Positions 17,901 through 26,768 of a stretch of DNA of 64,000 bases are shown in pieces. The translations under genes and the position numbers were made by a program. Source of the DNA: UBA2112 sp964488555 (GTDB taxonomy: Bacteria > Patescibacteriota > Saccharimonadia > Saccharimonadales > Saccharimonadaceae); contig CAZAUF010000006.1 in assembly GCA_964488555.1 (NCBI GenBank), forward strand, positions 12,806 through 76,805. The letters are read 5' to 3'. The notes under the pieces were generated by a model. It ran no database searches, was not told where the DNA came from, and worked only from the letters and a program-made list of their open reading frames with translations. Position 1 is the stretch's first letter. Each line of letters opens with the position of its first letter.

Positions 17901-18668
17901 ATGATAAAGGTACTGAGCTACAATCTACGCGACGGTGCAAAAGATACGTACGACAGCCTTGTGACTTTCATCAATGCCGAAAAACCCGATATTTTATGTC
18001 TTCAAGAAGCAAACGGTTGGAACGAAAAAGCACCATCACGGGTGGAAGCCTTCGCTCAAGCAACAGGTTTTCATGAATGGCGTGTTGGCCACAGCAACAC
18101 CGATTTTGATCTCATTACCTTTTCACGCCTGCCCATCGCCTCCAGTCAAACTGCCACCAGTGGCTTCTGGCACTCAGCACTGCAGACCGTCGTGACATGG
18201 GATTCCATGCAGCTGTCTATATGGAATGTTCACCTGGACCCTCGCACGCCACAGAACCGTATCGCAGAAGTGGAGCGACTCATCGCGGCTATCGGTAACA
18301 ATGGCTATACTCTTGTGGCTGGCGACTTAAACAGCATCAGTATGTCAGACTCCTATCCGCCAGACCTGCTGAACAAATTACTTGCTCGCGACATTGAGAA
18401 ATTCGGCACAAATCAGCTGTCTTTTGATGAGCTCACGTGCTTGACCGAAGCAGGTTTTGTAGACGTAGCCGCGCAGGCGCGTACCACAGAACCAACCGTC
18501 CCCACACCTGCAAACGATGACGACGATCATGCCATTCCACTTCGGCTGGACTACATCCTCACCACCCCCGAGCTCAGTCATTTGTGTACAAATGTTTCCG
18601 TGATCAAAAGCAACTTGACTGATCACATATCCGATCACTATCCTGTCGTCATGACGTTGAAAAACTAA
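17901..18668 (+). CDS. Endonuclease/exonuclease/phosphatase (EEP) family protein
   Basis: A 255-residue DNase I-like fold hydrolase without a signal peptide. Catalytic signatures are visible in order: ILCLQEANGW (metal Glu, near residue 36), the NVHLDPRTPQNR strand (His), GDLNSISMSD (Asp/Asn, near residue 140), RLDYIL and the terminal SDHYPVVMTL (Asp-His). Substrate could be nucleic acid, phosphoinositide-like lipid or a small phosphodiester; the sequence does not tell. A terminator overlaps its stop codon. Confidence 0.87.
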   Translation: MIKVLSYNLRDGAKDTYDSLVTFINAEKPDILCLQEANGWNEKAPSRVEAFAQATGFHEWRVGHSNTDFDLITFSRLPIASSQTATSGFWHSALQTVVTWDSMQLSIWNVHLDPRTPQNRIAEVERLIAAIGNNGYTLVAGDLNSISMSDSYPPDLLNKLLARDIEKFGTNQLSFDELTCLTEAGFVDVAAQARTTEPTVPTPANDDDDHAIPLRLDYILTTPELSHLCTNVSVIKSNLTDHISDHYPVVMTLKN

Positions 18669-18697
18669 AACGACCTCGCTGAAGTCAAGGTCGTTTT
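18667..18697. terminator. Bidirectional intrinsic terminator
   Basis: AAAACGACCT / AGGTCGTTTT 10-bp stem, 11-nt loop, between the EEP gene and convergent tsf. Confidence 0.85.
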
Positions 18698-18711
18698 ATG
18701 TCGCGAAACGA

Positions 18712-19308
18712 TTATTCGTTGACGCCAAGCTCGATGCGTTTGAACTGAGACACGCGAATGTTTTCGCCGTTCAGCGCGATTTGTTCCTTGATGCGCTCAC
18801 CGACAGTCTTGCTGTCATCAAGCACAAAAACTTGTTCGCTGAGAACCTGCTCGGCAAAGTGCTTTTTCAATTGTCCTTCGACGATTTTTTCCGCCATCTC
18901 GGCTGGCTTGTCCTTCAGCGAATCACTTTCAAGCAGCTCCTTCTTCTTTGCCTCATACTCCTCGGCAGGAATATCCTCGACCGTTGAGTACTTTGGTGCC
19001 ATAGCGGCAATCTGCATCGCCATTTGGTGCGCAAACTCCTTGAACTCTGGCAGACGAGCCACAAAATCAGTTTCGCAGTTTACCTCCACGACCACACCTA
19101 TGCGGTTACTGTGAACATAGCTGTCAATGATACCCTCGCGGGTTTCACGATCACCTTTCTTCTCGGCTTTTGTCAGACCCTTTTTGCGAAGTGCCTCAAG
19201 GGCCTTATCAAAGTTACCATCTGCCTCGACAAGCGCATTCTTAGCATCCGTCAAACCGATACCGGTTAGCTCCTTTAGTTTCTTGATGTCTTCGACGTTG
19301 ATTGACAT
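18712..19308 (-). CDS. tsf: Elongation factor Ts
   Basis: Nucleotide exchange factor for EF-Tu. 198 residues from MSINVEDIKKLKELTG, with the TS-N (UBA-like) domain (TGIGLTDAKNALVEADGNFD) and the signature VEVNCETDFVARLPEFKEFA near residues 75-94. It is a short one-repeat EF-Ts with a reduced C-terminal module. The ATG overlaps the rpsB stop by one base (TAATG) and has AGGAGG 8 nt upstream, which fixes the start and rejects a longer in-frame extension. Typical rpsB-tsf operon. Confidence 0.96.
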   Translation of the reverse strand: MSINVEDIKKLKELTGIGLTDAKNALVEADGNFDKALEALRKKGLTKAEKKGDRETREGIIDSYVHSNRIGVVVEVNCETDFVARLPEFKEFAHQMAMQIAAMAPKYSTVEDIPAEEYEAKKKELLESDSLKDKPAEMAEKIVEGQLKKHFAEQVLSEQVFVLDDSKTVGERIKEQIALNGENIRVSQFKRIELGVNE

Positions 19309-20009
19309 TATGCTGCCTCCTTTTTGCCTACACCTTCTGCTACGGCTGCGCTGAAGTAATCGCACAGCAACTGGATACCCTTGATAGCATCATCGTTACC
19401 CGGTACGACGTGACTGACTGGTGAAGGATCAGCATTGGTGTCTACCACACCGACGACCGGGATACCCAGGACGTTCGCTTCTTTGACGGCATTGTGGTCG
19501 ACCAATACATCGACAACGACGACTGCGCCAGGACGACCGTTCATGTTTTTGATACCACCATACTTGACGTTCAGCTCTTCGATCTCTTCACTAAAACGCT
19601 GTACTTCAAGTTTGTTGTAGCGTTTCTCCAGGTCACCGCTTTCCATGCGACGCTCCAGGTCTTTTAGTTTTTTGATCTGTTGATTGACCGTGTTTGCGTT
19701 CGTCAACATACCACCAATCCAGCGCTCGGTCACATATGGTTGACCAGCTTTTTCAGCAGCTGCTTTGACAGCATCACGAGCTTGCTTCTTGGTACCGACA
19801 AACAGTACTTGCTTGCCACTGGCAGCAACGCTCGTCAGAAATGGCAATGTCTTGTCCAAAGCCTCGACAGTCTTCGTCAAGTCGATGATGTGACTATCCT
19901 GACGTTTGCTATGAATGTATGGCGCCATCTTGGGGTGCCAACGACTCGTTTTGTGTCCAAAGTGAACACCAGCTTCGAGCAGCTGTTTAATATCAACCTC
20001 TACGGCCAT
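19308..20009 (-). CDS. rpsB: Small ribosomal subunit protein uS2
   Basis: Binds late to the 30S platform and is needed for S1 docking. 233 residues, family-typical, with LLEAGVHFGHKTSRWHPKMA near the N-terminus and the block DHNAVKEANVLGIPVVGVVD near residue 175. AAGGAG lies 7 nt before the ATG. A ~90-nt leader with a Gly/Cys-rich hairpin precedes it, consistent with the r-protein autoregulation common for rpsB leaders. Followed by tsf. Confidence 0.98.
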   Translation of the reverse strand: MAVEVDIKQLLEAGVHFGHKTSRWHPKMAPYIHSKRQDSHIIDLTKTVEALDKTLPFLTSVAASGKQVLFVGTKKQARDAVKAAAEKAGQPYVTERWIGGMLTNANTVNQQIKKLKDLERRMESGDLEKRYNKLEVQRFSEEIEELNVKYGGIKNMNGRPGAVVVVDVLVDHNAVKEANVLGIPVVGVVDTNADPSPVSHVVPGNDDAIKGIQLLCDYFSAAVAEGVGKKEAA

Positions 20010-20133
20010 GATATTACTCCTTATTCCTCACCGTCCGTCCCGATTCCGCCAGCTAGCGGACAGGAGTATGCGAACGATTGTGTCATTAAAGTTATTACTC
20101 GCTTACTATAACAGAGGTGCCTTATCAAGTCAA
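20010..20133 (-). promoter_or_regulatory. rpsB promoter and ~90-nt leader
   Basis: TTGACT (20133-20128), 17-bp spacer, TGT-TATAGT (20110-20105). The leader contains a compact hairpin (CCGC/GCGG around 20047-20060) and AAGGAG next to the ATG. S2-type autoregulation is inferred only from gene identity and leader length. Confidence 0.6.
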
Positions 20134-20163
20134 CAGATGTTCGATCTTTTCAGCTTTCGAGTG

Positions 20164-20192
20164 TTACGCGAAAAAACCGTTAGTGTTATACT
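20164..20192 (+). promoter_or_regulatory. Promoter of the 20202 gene (near-leaderless)
   Basis: TTACGC (20164-20169), 17-bp spacer, TGT-TATACT (20187-20192), 9 nt, ATG. Divergent from rpsB. Confidence 0.6.
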
Positions 20193-20201
20193 TAGCTCAT
20201 T

Positions 20202-20708
20202 ATGAAAAACGTATTCCGCATCGCAGCCAACCGTATATCTCTCTGGACCGGTAGTGCCACTGTTTTTCTTGGTGCTGTCGCTATCGTACTCCTCTGGGCA
20301 GTTACCGGGCCCATGTTTAATTATTCTGACACGTGGCAACTGGTGATCAACACCGGCACGACAATTGTCACCTTTCTGATGGTTTTTTTGATTCAGAACA
20401 CGCAAAACCGTGATGGCAAAGCCGTCCAGCTGAAGCTAGACGAACTCATCCGCGCGACCAAGGGTGCTCGACACACCTATGTCGGCCTGGAAGATCTGAG
20501 TGATTTAGAGCTCGCCGAACTAGACAAAGAGTTCAAGCTTTTGGTCCAAAACCCCAGCACTGTGCGCGCACTCAATAAACTGCACGAAAAAATTGAAGCT
20601 GAAAATGCTCGTCGCACAGGTATTCGCGAAGCTGCGGTGCGTATGCTTCGCCATACACAAACCGTCACACTATCTCGTCGCGATCGTGACAAGAATCGCA
20701 CCAGATAG
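20202..20708 (+). CDS. Low-affinity iron permease family protein
   Basis: A 168-residue membrane protein matching the PF04120 pattern: two membrane helices (~20-38 and ~52-66) around WAVTGPMFNYSDTWQLVINT, then TIVTFLMVFLIQNTQNRDGK and KLDELIRATKGA. The family is named for fungal Fet4-like iron transport, but bacterial short forms have no proven transport role. The cytosolic C-terminal ~90 residues are helical and strongly basic at the end (RRDRDKNRTR). No Shine-Dalgarno; the promoter places the RNA start at about the ATG. Confidence 0.85.
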   Translation: MKNVFRIAANRISLWTGSATVFLGAVAIVLLWAVTGPMFNYSDTWQLVINTGTTIVTFLMVFLIQNTQNRDGKAVQLKLDELIRATKGARHTYVGLEDLSDLELAELDKEFKLLVQNPSTVRALNKLHEKIEAENARRTGIREAAVRMLRHTQTVTLSRRDRDKNRTR

Positions 20709-20714
20709 TCACCC

Positions 20715-20743
20715 TTTACAATTCGGCAAAAAACAGATACAAT
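20715..20743 (+). promoter_or_regulatory. rpmE2 promoter (near-leaderless)
   Basis: TTTACA (20715-20720), 17-bp spacer, TACAAT (20738-20743), 9 nt, ATG at 20753. Confidence 0.7.
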
Positions 20744-20752
20744 AGTCCGGAT

Positions 20753-21082
20753 ATGAAAAGCAGTATACATCCAACAACATACCGCCCCGTCGTATTTAGC
20801 GACGATCAGGCTGGATTTGCCTTTCTGACCCAGTCAACCGCCGCAAGCGATGAGACTATTAAATGGGAAGATGGCAACGAATACCCACTCGTCAAGGTAC
20901 ACATCAGTAGTGCCTCTCACCCATATTTCACCGGTGAGGAAAAAATCATCGACACCGAGGGTCGTGTTGATCGCTTCAAGGCTCGTGCAGCTGCTGCCGA
21001 AGCTCGCCGCGCGCAATTGGCCAACAAAGCAAAGAAGGTCAATGCTGCCGCTGCCAAAAAATCTTCTGCAACGGAAAAATAG
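20753..21082 (+). CDS. rpmE2: Ribosomal protein bL31, type B, with C-terminal extension
   Basis: Zinc-free (type B) L31 of the central protuberance/inter-subunit bridge. The first ~75 residues show the family signature: IHPTTYRPVVFSDDQAGFAF, ETIKWEDGNEYPLVKVHISS and SHPYFTGEEKIIDTEGRVDR. No CxxC is present, hence type B. An Ala/Lys-rich tail of ~30 residues (RRAQLANKAKKVNAAAAKK) extends beyond the usual ~85-residue length. It has its own promoter and a terminator 14 nt after the stop. Confidence 0.95.
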   Translation: MKSSIHPTTYRPVVFSDDQAGFAFLTQSTAASDETIKWEDGNEYPLVKVHISSASHPYFTGEEKIIDTEGRVDRFKARAAAAEARRAQLANKAKKVNAAAAKKSSATEK

Positions 21083-21095
21083 CGAACGTTACAAA

Positions 21096-21123
21096 AGGGG
21101 TCGCGTAGCAGCGACCTCTTTTT
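21096..21123 (+). terminator. Intrinsic terminator after rpmE2
   Basis: AGGGGTCGC / GCGACCTCT stem (one G-T pair), 6-nt loop, TTTTT. It directly abuts the prfA -10. Confidence 0.85.
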
Positions 21124-21125
21124 GG

Positions 21126-21131
21126 TACAAT
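21126..21131 (+). promoter_or_regulatory. prfA -10 element
   Basis: TACAAT (preceded by TGG) 13 nt before the chosen prfA ATG, implying a leader of only ~6 nt. An ATG five codons upstream overlaps the -10 itself. Confidence 0.5.
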
Positions 21132-21144
21132 GAGAACATATTAT

Positions 21145-22215
21145 ATGCCAAAGATTAGCCTAGATATCGACGCATTAAAAGCCGAAAAAGCCGAACTCGG
21201 TCAATTTCTCGCATCGCCAGACGCATACAGCTCTTCTGACTTCACTGCCAAAAACAAGCGGTTCAGCGAACTCGAGGCTATCATTGAAAAAGCTAGTCTG
21301 CGCGATACACTCGAGCAGCAGTTAGCCGAGGCTAAAGAGTTGGCATCTGGCAGCGACGAGCTGGCAGAGCTAGCAAAATCAGAAGTAGCCGAAACAGAAA
21401 CGAGACTCACCGCGCTGGAAGAAGAATTATTCATCATGCTCGCTCCGCGCGATCCCAATGATGACAAAAACGTCATAATCGAAATCCGTGCCGGTGCTGG
21501 TGGTGATGAGGCGAGCCTCTTCGCCGCTGAGCTCTACCGTATGTACCTACGCTACTGTGAATCACACGGACTCAAAACCGATCTTATGTCCGAAAGTGCT
21601 AATGACACCGGCGGTTACAAAGAAGTTATCTTCAAGGTCAGCGGAGATTCACCCTATTCGCAACTCAAATTCGAAAGCGGCGTTCACCGCGTCCAGCGCG
21701 TACCGGCTACAGAGTCGCAAGGTCGTATCCACACAAGTACTGTCACTGTTGCCGTTCTGCCCGAAGCCGAAGAGGCTGATATTGAAATCAATCCAAATGA
21801 TCTCCGCATCGATATATTTCGCGCCAGTGGCCACGGCGGGCAATCGGTAAACACAACTGATAGTGCCGTTCGAATCACTCACATCCCTTCAGGATTGGTT
21901 GTAACAAACCAGGACGAAAAATCACAGCTGAAAAACAAAGAAAAGGCTATGAGCGTTCTTCGTTCACGCTTGCTGCAGCAAAAAATCGACGAAGAAAATG
22001 CCAAGCTTGACGCTGAACGCCGCGGGCTGATCGGTACTGGCGACCGTAGCGAAAAGATTCGTACCTACAACTTCCCCCAAGATCGTATAACCGACCATCG
22101 TATTGGTTATAGTCGGAGTGCTATCCCTGCTGCCATGAATGGTCAGATCGATGACTTAATCGAGCATTTGCAAGCATATGAACGAGAACTCGCAGTCAAA
22201 AACGCCGACATATAG
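21145..22215 (+). CDS. prfA: Peptide chain release factor 1
   Basis: Recognises UAA/UAG and triggers peptide release. 356 residues from MPKISLDIDALKAEK. The anticodon-like region and the catalytic GGQ loop (ASGHGGQSVNTTDSAVRITH near residues 228-247) are intact. The start at 21145 is preferred because the earlier in-frame ATG overlaps the -10 hexamer. Its 3' end overlaps the start of prmC by 38 nt, linking it to the enzyme that methylates its GGQ glutamine. Confidence 0.96.
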   Translation: MPKISLDIDALKAEKAELGQFLASPDAYSSSDFTAKNKRFSELEAIIEKASLRDTLEQQLAEAKELASGSDELAELAKSEVAETETRLTALEEELFIMLAPRDPNDDKNVIIEIRAGAGGDEASLFAAELYRMYLRYCESHGLKTDLMSESANDTGGYKEVIFKVSGDSPYSQLKFESGVHRVQRVPATESQGRIHTSTVTVAVLPEAEEADIEINPNDLRIDIFRASGHGGQSVNTTDSAVRITHIPSGLVVTNQDEKSQLKNKEKAMSVLRSRLLQQKIDEENAKLDAERRGLIGTGDRSEKIRTYNFPQDRITDHRIGYSRSAIPAAMNGQIDDLIEHLQAYERELAVKNADI

Positions 22216-23026
22216 TCGATGGCTAACAAAAGCAACCAACCTGCTACAAGAAGCCGGCGTGAAATCAGCGCGTCTCGATGCCGAACTAATTTTGGCACAT
22301 ACGATTCGTAAACCACGGACATATTTGCATGCCCATGGCGACGACCACCTAGATCAGCGTCGTGAGGATATTGCAGACGCACGGCTGGAGTTACGCCTCA
22401 ACAATACCCCTGTCGCTTACATCGTCGGTCACAAGGAGTTCTATGGTCGACGGTTCACCACAACACCCGCCGCATTAATACCCCGTCCTGAAACTGAAAC
22501 GATGATTCATATAGTAAAAGAAATACTCCCGCAAAATCTATCTCTCCTTCCGGAACCGCTACACGTCGTCGATGTAGGAACCGGAACTGGCTGTATCGGT
22601 ATCACTGTCAAAAAGGAGTGGCCGGAACTCGACGTCACTCTCACTGATATCAGCAACCACGCCCTCAGCCTGGCAAAAGAGAACGCAGCTCGTCTTGTTG
22701 CTGATGTACACTTTGTCAAAGCTGACTTACTTCATGGGTACGCCATGCCGGTCGATATTATCCTGGCCAACCTTCCCTACGTAGATAGCACATGGGAAGT
22801 CTCGGCAGACGCAAAAGCTGAACCGCAAGAGGCACTTTATGCTGACGACGGAGGTCTTGCGCTTATCAAACAACTCGTTCGCCAAGCTGCTAACCTGCAA
22901 CAAAATGGCGGACACTTGTTATTAGAGTCTGACCCCAGGCAGCACCCCGCTGTCATTGCACACGCAAAAACCTTCGGCTATCGACACGATAAGACCGAAG
23001 GTTTTATAACGGTTTTTAGTTGTTAG
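22178..23026 (+). CDS. prmC: Release-factor glutamine methyltransferase PrmC (NLPY variant)
   Basis: N5-methylates the Gln of GGQ in release factors. 282 residues: N-terminal helical substrate-binding domain (to ~residue 85, with PVAYIVGHKEFYGRRF) and a Rossmann SAM domain with VVDVGTGTGCIGITV (near residue 130) and the substrate motif NLPY in ILANLPYVDSTWEV (near residue 194). The family motif is NPPY; the Pro-to-Leu change is unusual. It overlaps prfA at the start and the convergent htrA stop by 11 nt at the end. Confidence 0.93.
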   Translation: MNENSQSKTPTYSRWLTKATNLLQEAGVKSARLDAELILAHTIRKPRTYLHAHGDDHLDQRREDIADARLELRLNNTPVAYIVGHKEFYGRRFTTTPAALIPRPETETMIHIVKEILPQNLSLLPEPLHVVDVGTGTGCIGITVKKEWPELDVTLTDISNHALSLAKENAARLVADVHFVKADLLHGYAMPVDIILANLPYVDSTWEVSADAKAEPQEALYADDGGLALIKQLVRQAANLQQNGGHLLLESDPRQHPAVIAHAKTFGYRHDKTEGFITVFSC

Positions 23027-24203
23027 TCGGTTCTTTGTACGCTTCAAGTGTGACGGTCACTGTCATTTCTTTATCGCCGCGCAGGACCGTCAGCTCGACC
23101 TTGTCACCGATGGTGTACTCCGAAATCAGGCTGGAAACGCTGCCCTTTTCACCCACTTCTGCGTCACCTACTTTGAGGATAATATCTTTATCCAGTAGGC
23201 CAGCTTTGTCTGCCGGACTACCGATGATAACGCCCGAATCCCGGTTAGAGGTTATGTACGCACCCTTCTTGACTGGCAGATTGTATTGCTTGGCAACTTC
23301 GGGTGTGATTGATATGTAGTTGATACCGACATATGCTCGCTTTACTTCACCGGTATTCATGAGATGCTTGATAATACCTTTTGTTGAATTGATAGGTATC
23401 GCGAACCCGATACTTTGCGCATCTGCCGCGACCGCCGTATTAATACCGATTACTTGACCACTCAGGTTGACGAGTGGACCGCCTGAATTGCCTGGGTTAA
23501 TCGCTGCGTCCGTTTGCAGCAGATCGGTAAGATTCGCTATGGAATTTCCGTCTTGCGCCGAAACCGGTCGACCGGTACCGGATATAATACCGCTCGTCAC
23601 GGTATTGCGGTATTCTCCAAGCGAATTACCGATAGCAACTACTTTTTGACCAATTCGTACGGAGCTTGAATCGCCTAAAGCAGCTGGAGTCAGGTCTTTT
23701 ACGCCATCAAGTTTGAGAAACGCTAAGTCATTTAATGGGTCAGAGCCGAGCACGCGAACATCGTCGTATACCGTACCATCACTTGTCACAATCGATAATT
23801 TCCCATTGCCCGCCACTACGTGCTTGTTTGTCAATATATAGCCATCGCTGGTGATGATAATACCCGTACCAGCATCGGTCTGCAGACGGTCGCCGAAGTA
23901 TGTTCGTTTTCTCTCTTCCGTCAATATCGAGACCACGCTCGGACCAACCTTACTGGCAACTGCAGAGATGTCTTCTTCTTCCGCACTAATAATCGTATTG
24001 CCGTCTGCAGCCGTGCTGCGATCCTGCAACGACATGGTACTGAAATGCGCACCGACGAAGCCTCCACCAAGACCTACGGTAAAACAACCGAGAAGCAATA
24101 GTATGACTGCTGTCGTATATTTGTTGGCCTTCAGCTGTGGTCGCCTGCTCACAGCCTTATAACTTGTTGACTGTTTTGATTGTGACTCTTTTTGCTCGCT
24201 CAT
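23016..24203 (-). CDS. htrA: HtrA-type serine protease with PDZ domain
   Basis: Membrane-anchored, extracytoplasmic quality-control protease (S1C). 395 residues: one membrane segment at ~33-52 (VILLLLGCFTVGLGGGFVGA), trypsin-like domain with His in NKHVVAGNG, Asp in DPLNDLAFLKL and Ser in INPGNSGGPLV, then one C-terminal PDZ domain (~300-385, PADKAGLLDKDIILKVGDAE). The cytosolic N-terminus is short, Ser/Gln/Lys-rich. It is likely part of the envelope stress set with RseP and LepB in this window. Confidence 0.95.
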   Translation of the reverse strand: MSEQKESQSKQSTSYKAVSRRPQLKANKYTTAVILLLLGCFTVGLGGGFVGAHFSTMSLQDRSTAADGNTIISAEEEDISAVASKVGPSVVSILTEERKRTYFGDRLQTDAGTGIIITSDGYILTNKHVVAGNGKLSIVTSDGTVYDDVRVLGSDPLNDLAFLKLDGVKDLTPAALGDSSSVRIGQKVVAIGNSLGEYRNTVTSGIISGTGRPVSAQDGNSIANLTDLLQTDAAINPGNSGGPLVNLSGQVIGINTAVAADAQSIGFAIPINSTKGIIKHLMNTGEVKRAYVGINYISITPEVAKQYNLPVKKGAYITSNRDSGVIIGSPADKAGLLDKDIILKVGDAEVGEKGSVSSLISEYTIGDKVELTVLRGDKEMTVTVTLEAYKEPTNN

Positions 24204-24240
24204 ACTACTCCCACTCTAACTTTTCTACCTGATAATCGTC

Positions 24241-25035
24241 TTAGACGCTACCAATGCTTGCTGAATTGAAGAAAGCCAACAATACGACAAACACACCAAG
24301 TACCAACAAAAGCGGCGGAGTTATGTCCGCAGGACGGATTTTTCCATGAGCCACATACGACGCATATACTCGTTCTGCCAAAAAACTGATACCAAGCAAC
24401 AGCAGTGTCACTTGAGGCAGTTTCAACGTACTACCAAAGGGCAAGGTGTACGCAATCGTCCAGTGGTACGCCACCCAGCCAATTTCTGCGAAAATAAAGC
24501 CCCAGAGAAGACTCAAAAACCTCGTCTCGCTATCCGAATACGACATGAGTACATGACGTGCACTCGCATAACCAATGATCCAAATCAGGATAACAACTAC
24601 GGATGATGGTAATTCATACGAAAGACTCTCCAGTGCCATACTGCCCACTACGATAGCCACGGCTGCCTGCGCCGCTACGAAACTTCGTTTTGCGCGCGGC
24701 TTCAGAAGCAAGAGCCATGCAGCATATAGCACGCCAAGTGCTACTTGTGTCGCAAACCCGTCGCCTGTTACTGCGTGTCCTGCGAGATAAATCAACAGCA
24801 CAACGCTAATGCTCACGATCATGTCCACCATGTTGGCTTCAACATGGGCAAACCAATAGCGAGGTCTGACAGCCAGTACTCGCCACTTGCTTAGTAGCAC
24901 CAACAGTAATGCCAGCCACGGCGTGCCCGTAGATACGGTCAAGACAAGTACTGCAGCGGCAAGCGCCAGGTTCAGCAAGACGTAAATCACCTCACTGAGC
25001 AATGTCCGTCGTCTGACTACCCGTAGAAATTCCAT
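24241..25035 (-). CDS. Polytopic membrane protein, unknown function
   Basis: 264 residues with about eight hydrophobic segments spread along the chain and few soluble loops. Basic residues at the start (MEFLRVVRRR) suggest a cytosolic N-terminus. An aromatic/charged segment WRVLAVRPRYWFAHVEANMV sits between segments two and three and may be functional. I do not recognise a family. A TGC-TATACT lies 10 nt before the ATG, and AAGG sits 6 nt before it. It is followed by htrA 38 nt downstream on the same strand. Confidence 0.75.
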   Translation of the reverse strand: MEFLRVVRRRTLLSEVIYVLLNLALAAAVLVLTVSTGTPWLALLLVLLSKWRVLAVRPRYWFAHVEANMVDMIVSISVVLLIYLAGHAVTGDGFATQVALGVLYAAWLLLLKPRAKRSFVAAQAAVAIVVGSMALESLSYELPSSVVVILIWIIGYASARHVLMSYSDSETRFLSLLWGFIFAEIGWVAYHWTIAYTLPFGSTLKLPQVTLLLLGISFLAERVYASYVAHGKIRPADITPPLLLVLGVFVVLLAFFNSASIGSV

Positions 25036-25045
25036 AAGTAACCTT

Positions 25046-25051
25046 AGTATA
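25046..25051 (-). promoter_or_regulatory. -10 element for the 24241-25035 membrane protein
   Basis: TGC-TATACT, 10 nt, ATG on the minus strand; an AAGG within the gap could act as a ribosome site. Confidence 0.45.
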
Positions 25052-25056
25052 GCATG

Positions 25057-26676
25057 TTATTGATCTGCTGTGGGCTGGGGTCCAATGATGAGAACAAATT
25101 TGACCGACGAACCGACAGAAACCGGCGGAGTACCCTTTGTGATCTTGATATTATAGCGTTGCTGAAGTTTGGCTGCAGTCCCTTCGTTGCCAGATCCTAT
25201 CTGGTACAGCGTATATCGGGGATATTTGCGTGTCGGTGCATTTCCGACCAGAGCTATCGTGTAGTTCGCTGCCTCCAGCTTGTCGGCTTCTGTCTGTGCC
25301 ACGCCTGCCTCGCCCGAACCATTGTAGACAGCTACTGGAGCCTGCTCACGAACGACCGGATCACTCGAAAGACTTCTTTTGATAAACGCACGGATCTCAT
25401 CGAACTGATACTTACCTGCACTTGGATTGCCATCGCCGTTCATCACAGGGTCATCCCCGTCAATCAAGCTGATTGATTTTATGTCGTCGCTTTGAATTTC
25501 CTGCGCCAACGATACGAGCGTGCGGAATTCTTTGGTTTCGAACGTCGTTCTGAGGTTATTGCCAAGTGCGTCTATAATTGCCGAAACCTTGCTAAAGTCT
25601 GACAGTACACCTACGCTCACTGCCTTTTCTCGGAGTGCCTTGATGATTTTTTGCTGATTCTTTTCACGATCGAAATTCGACTGCTCGAATCCGTACGTTG
25701 GTGCTCTATCGCCTCGTGCTTGCGCCAGATAAAGGGCATGCTCGGCATCCAGCTTCACGGGACCGTTCGGGTAGTCGATGAAGTGTCCTCGCGGTGGACA
25801 ACGCTTGATTCTTTCTGCAAGGTAAGCACCACACTTCCAGTCAAAATTGCTGTCCATCTGTCCATTCGGATTGCGACTCTCGATTGTGATAGTAATACTA
25901 CCACCGACAGCATTCACAAGTTCGCGCATGACCGTATAGTTCACGTTGACCCCATATTGGATATCCAGACCGAAAATATCACCCACGAAATCCGCACTCT
26001 TCTTTAGAGCCGCACGGTCGGCGTCGACGCCTTCACCTTCACGGACACAGCTGTAATACACATTGATCTTGCCAGCATAGCCTGCGACACATGGGCGATT
26101 GTACTGCACCTCCATGTCACGCGGGATACTAATCATATATGCGTTTTTCTTGTTCTGATCCACACTCAAGATCATCATCGAGTCGGTCAAGTCCGCCCCC
26201 TGATGACCAGGGTCGTCTTCTGAAGTACCAAGAATCAAAATATTACTGCGACCGTTCGCATCCTGTTTGAGCGGAACATTTTGAAAAATATCCAATATGC
26301 TTCCCTGGAACACGTTACCGCTGGCAATGATTGTTCTTATGGCGACATAACCGCCTATCGCCACGAGGATTACAACGATAGCGATTACTATACGCTTGAT
26401 CCATTTGCGACGACTGGATTTCTGAGCGTCAGGCTGCTTATTCTTGCGACGCTGTTTTGGCGGCTGCGTTGCCTCTTCTTCGTCAAGACCACGAAGCGAC
26501 GCATCAATTTCCGCACGGCTAATGCCGCTCCGAGTCGGTCGCGGTGCCTCAACCGGTTTGTCAGTAGATTCAGTCGTAATAAGCGGTGGATTCGCCTCCC
26601 CGCTTATAGAGCCCCCCACCAGACGTTCAGGTCGACGGGGTATGAATCCATCCATTGATGATTGTTTTCTCGCCAT
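25057..26676 (-). CDS. LytR-CpsA-Psr (LCP) family cell-wall ligase with LytR_C domain
   Basis: Transfers lipid-linked glycopolymers to peptidoglycan (or arabinogalactan in Actinobacteria). 539 residues: cytosolic disordered N-terminus, one membrane segment (~92-113, IVIAIVVILVAIGGYVAIRT), LCP domain (~145-330) with the catalytic Arg/Asp block (DLTDSMMILSVDQNKKNAYM then ISIPRDMEV and YAGKINVYYSCV), and a C-terminal LytR_C domain (~445-530, APVAVYNGSGEAGVAQTEAD). It is divergent from lepB. No convincing Shine-Dalgarno; TATAGT lies 16 nt upstream of the ATG. Confidence 0.93.
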   Translation of the reverse strand: MARKQSSMDGFIPRRPERLVGGSISGEANPPLITTESTDKPVEAPRPTRSGISRAEIDASLRGLDEEEATQPPKQRRKNKQPDAQKSSRRKWIKRIVIAIVVILVAIGGYVAIRTIIASGNVFQGSILDIFQNVPLKQDANGRSNILILGTSEDDPGHQGADLTDSMMILSVDQNKKNAYMISIPRDMEVQYNRPCVAGYAGKINVYYSCVREGEGVDADRAALKKSADFVGDIFGLDIQYGVNVNYTVMRELVNAVGGSITITIESRNPNGQMDSNFDWKCGAYLAERIKRCPPRGHFIDYPNGPVKLDAEHALYLAQARGDRAPTYGFEQSNFDREKNQQKIIKALREKAVSVGVLSDFSKVSAIIDALGNNLRTTFETKEFRTLVSLAQEIQSDDIKSISLIDGDDPVMNGDGNPSAGKYQFDEIRAFIKRSLSSDPVVREQAPVAVYNGSGEAGVAQTEADKLEAANYTIALVGNAPTRKYPRYTLYQIGSGNEGTAAKLQQRYNIKITKGTPPVSVGSSVKFVLIIGPQPTADQ

Positions 26677-26754
26677 AATTAATACTCAGTCTACTATACA
26701 AAACTTTGATGCTTATGAATAGCTCGGATGCTGGAGTATTACGAAAAAGTCCGT

Positions 26755-26760
26755 TATAGT
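26755..26760 (+). promoter_or_regulatory. lepB -10 element (leaderless start)
   Basis: TATAGT, 8 nt, ATG at 26769. AGGA abuts the ATG and is too close to be a ribosome site. Confidence 0.5.
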
Positions 26761-26768
26761 AGATAGGA

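Noticed and set aside
20118..20200. A second promoter for prfA/rpmE inside the 20202 leader
   Set aside because: The only well-spaced hexamers there belong to the divergent rpsB and 20202 promoters.
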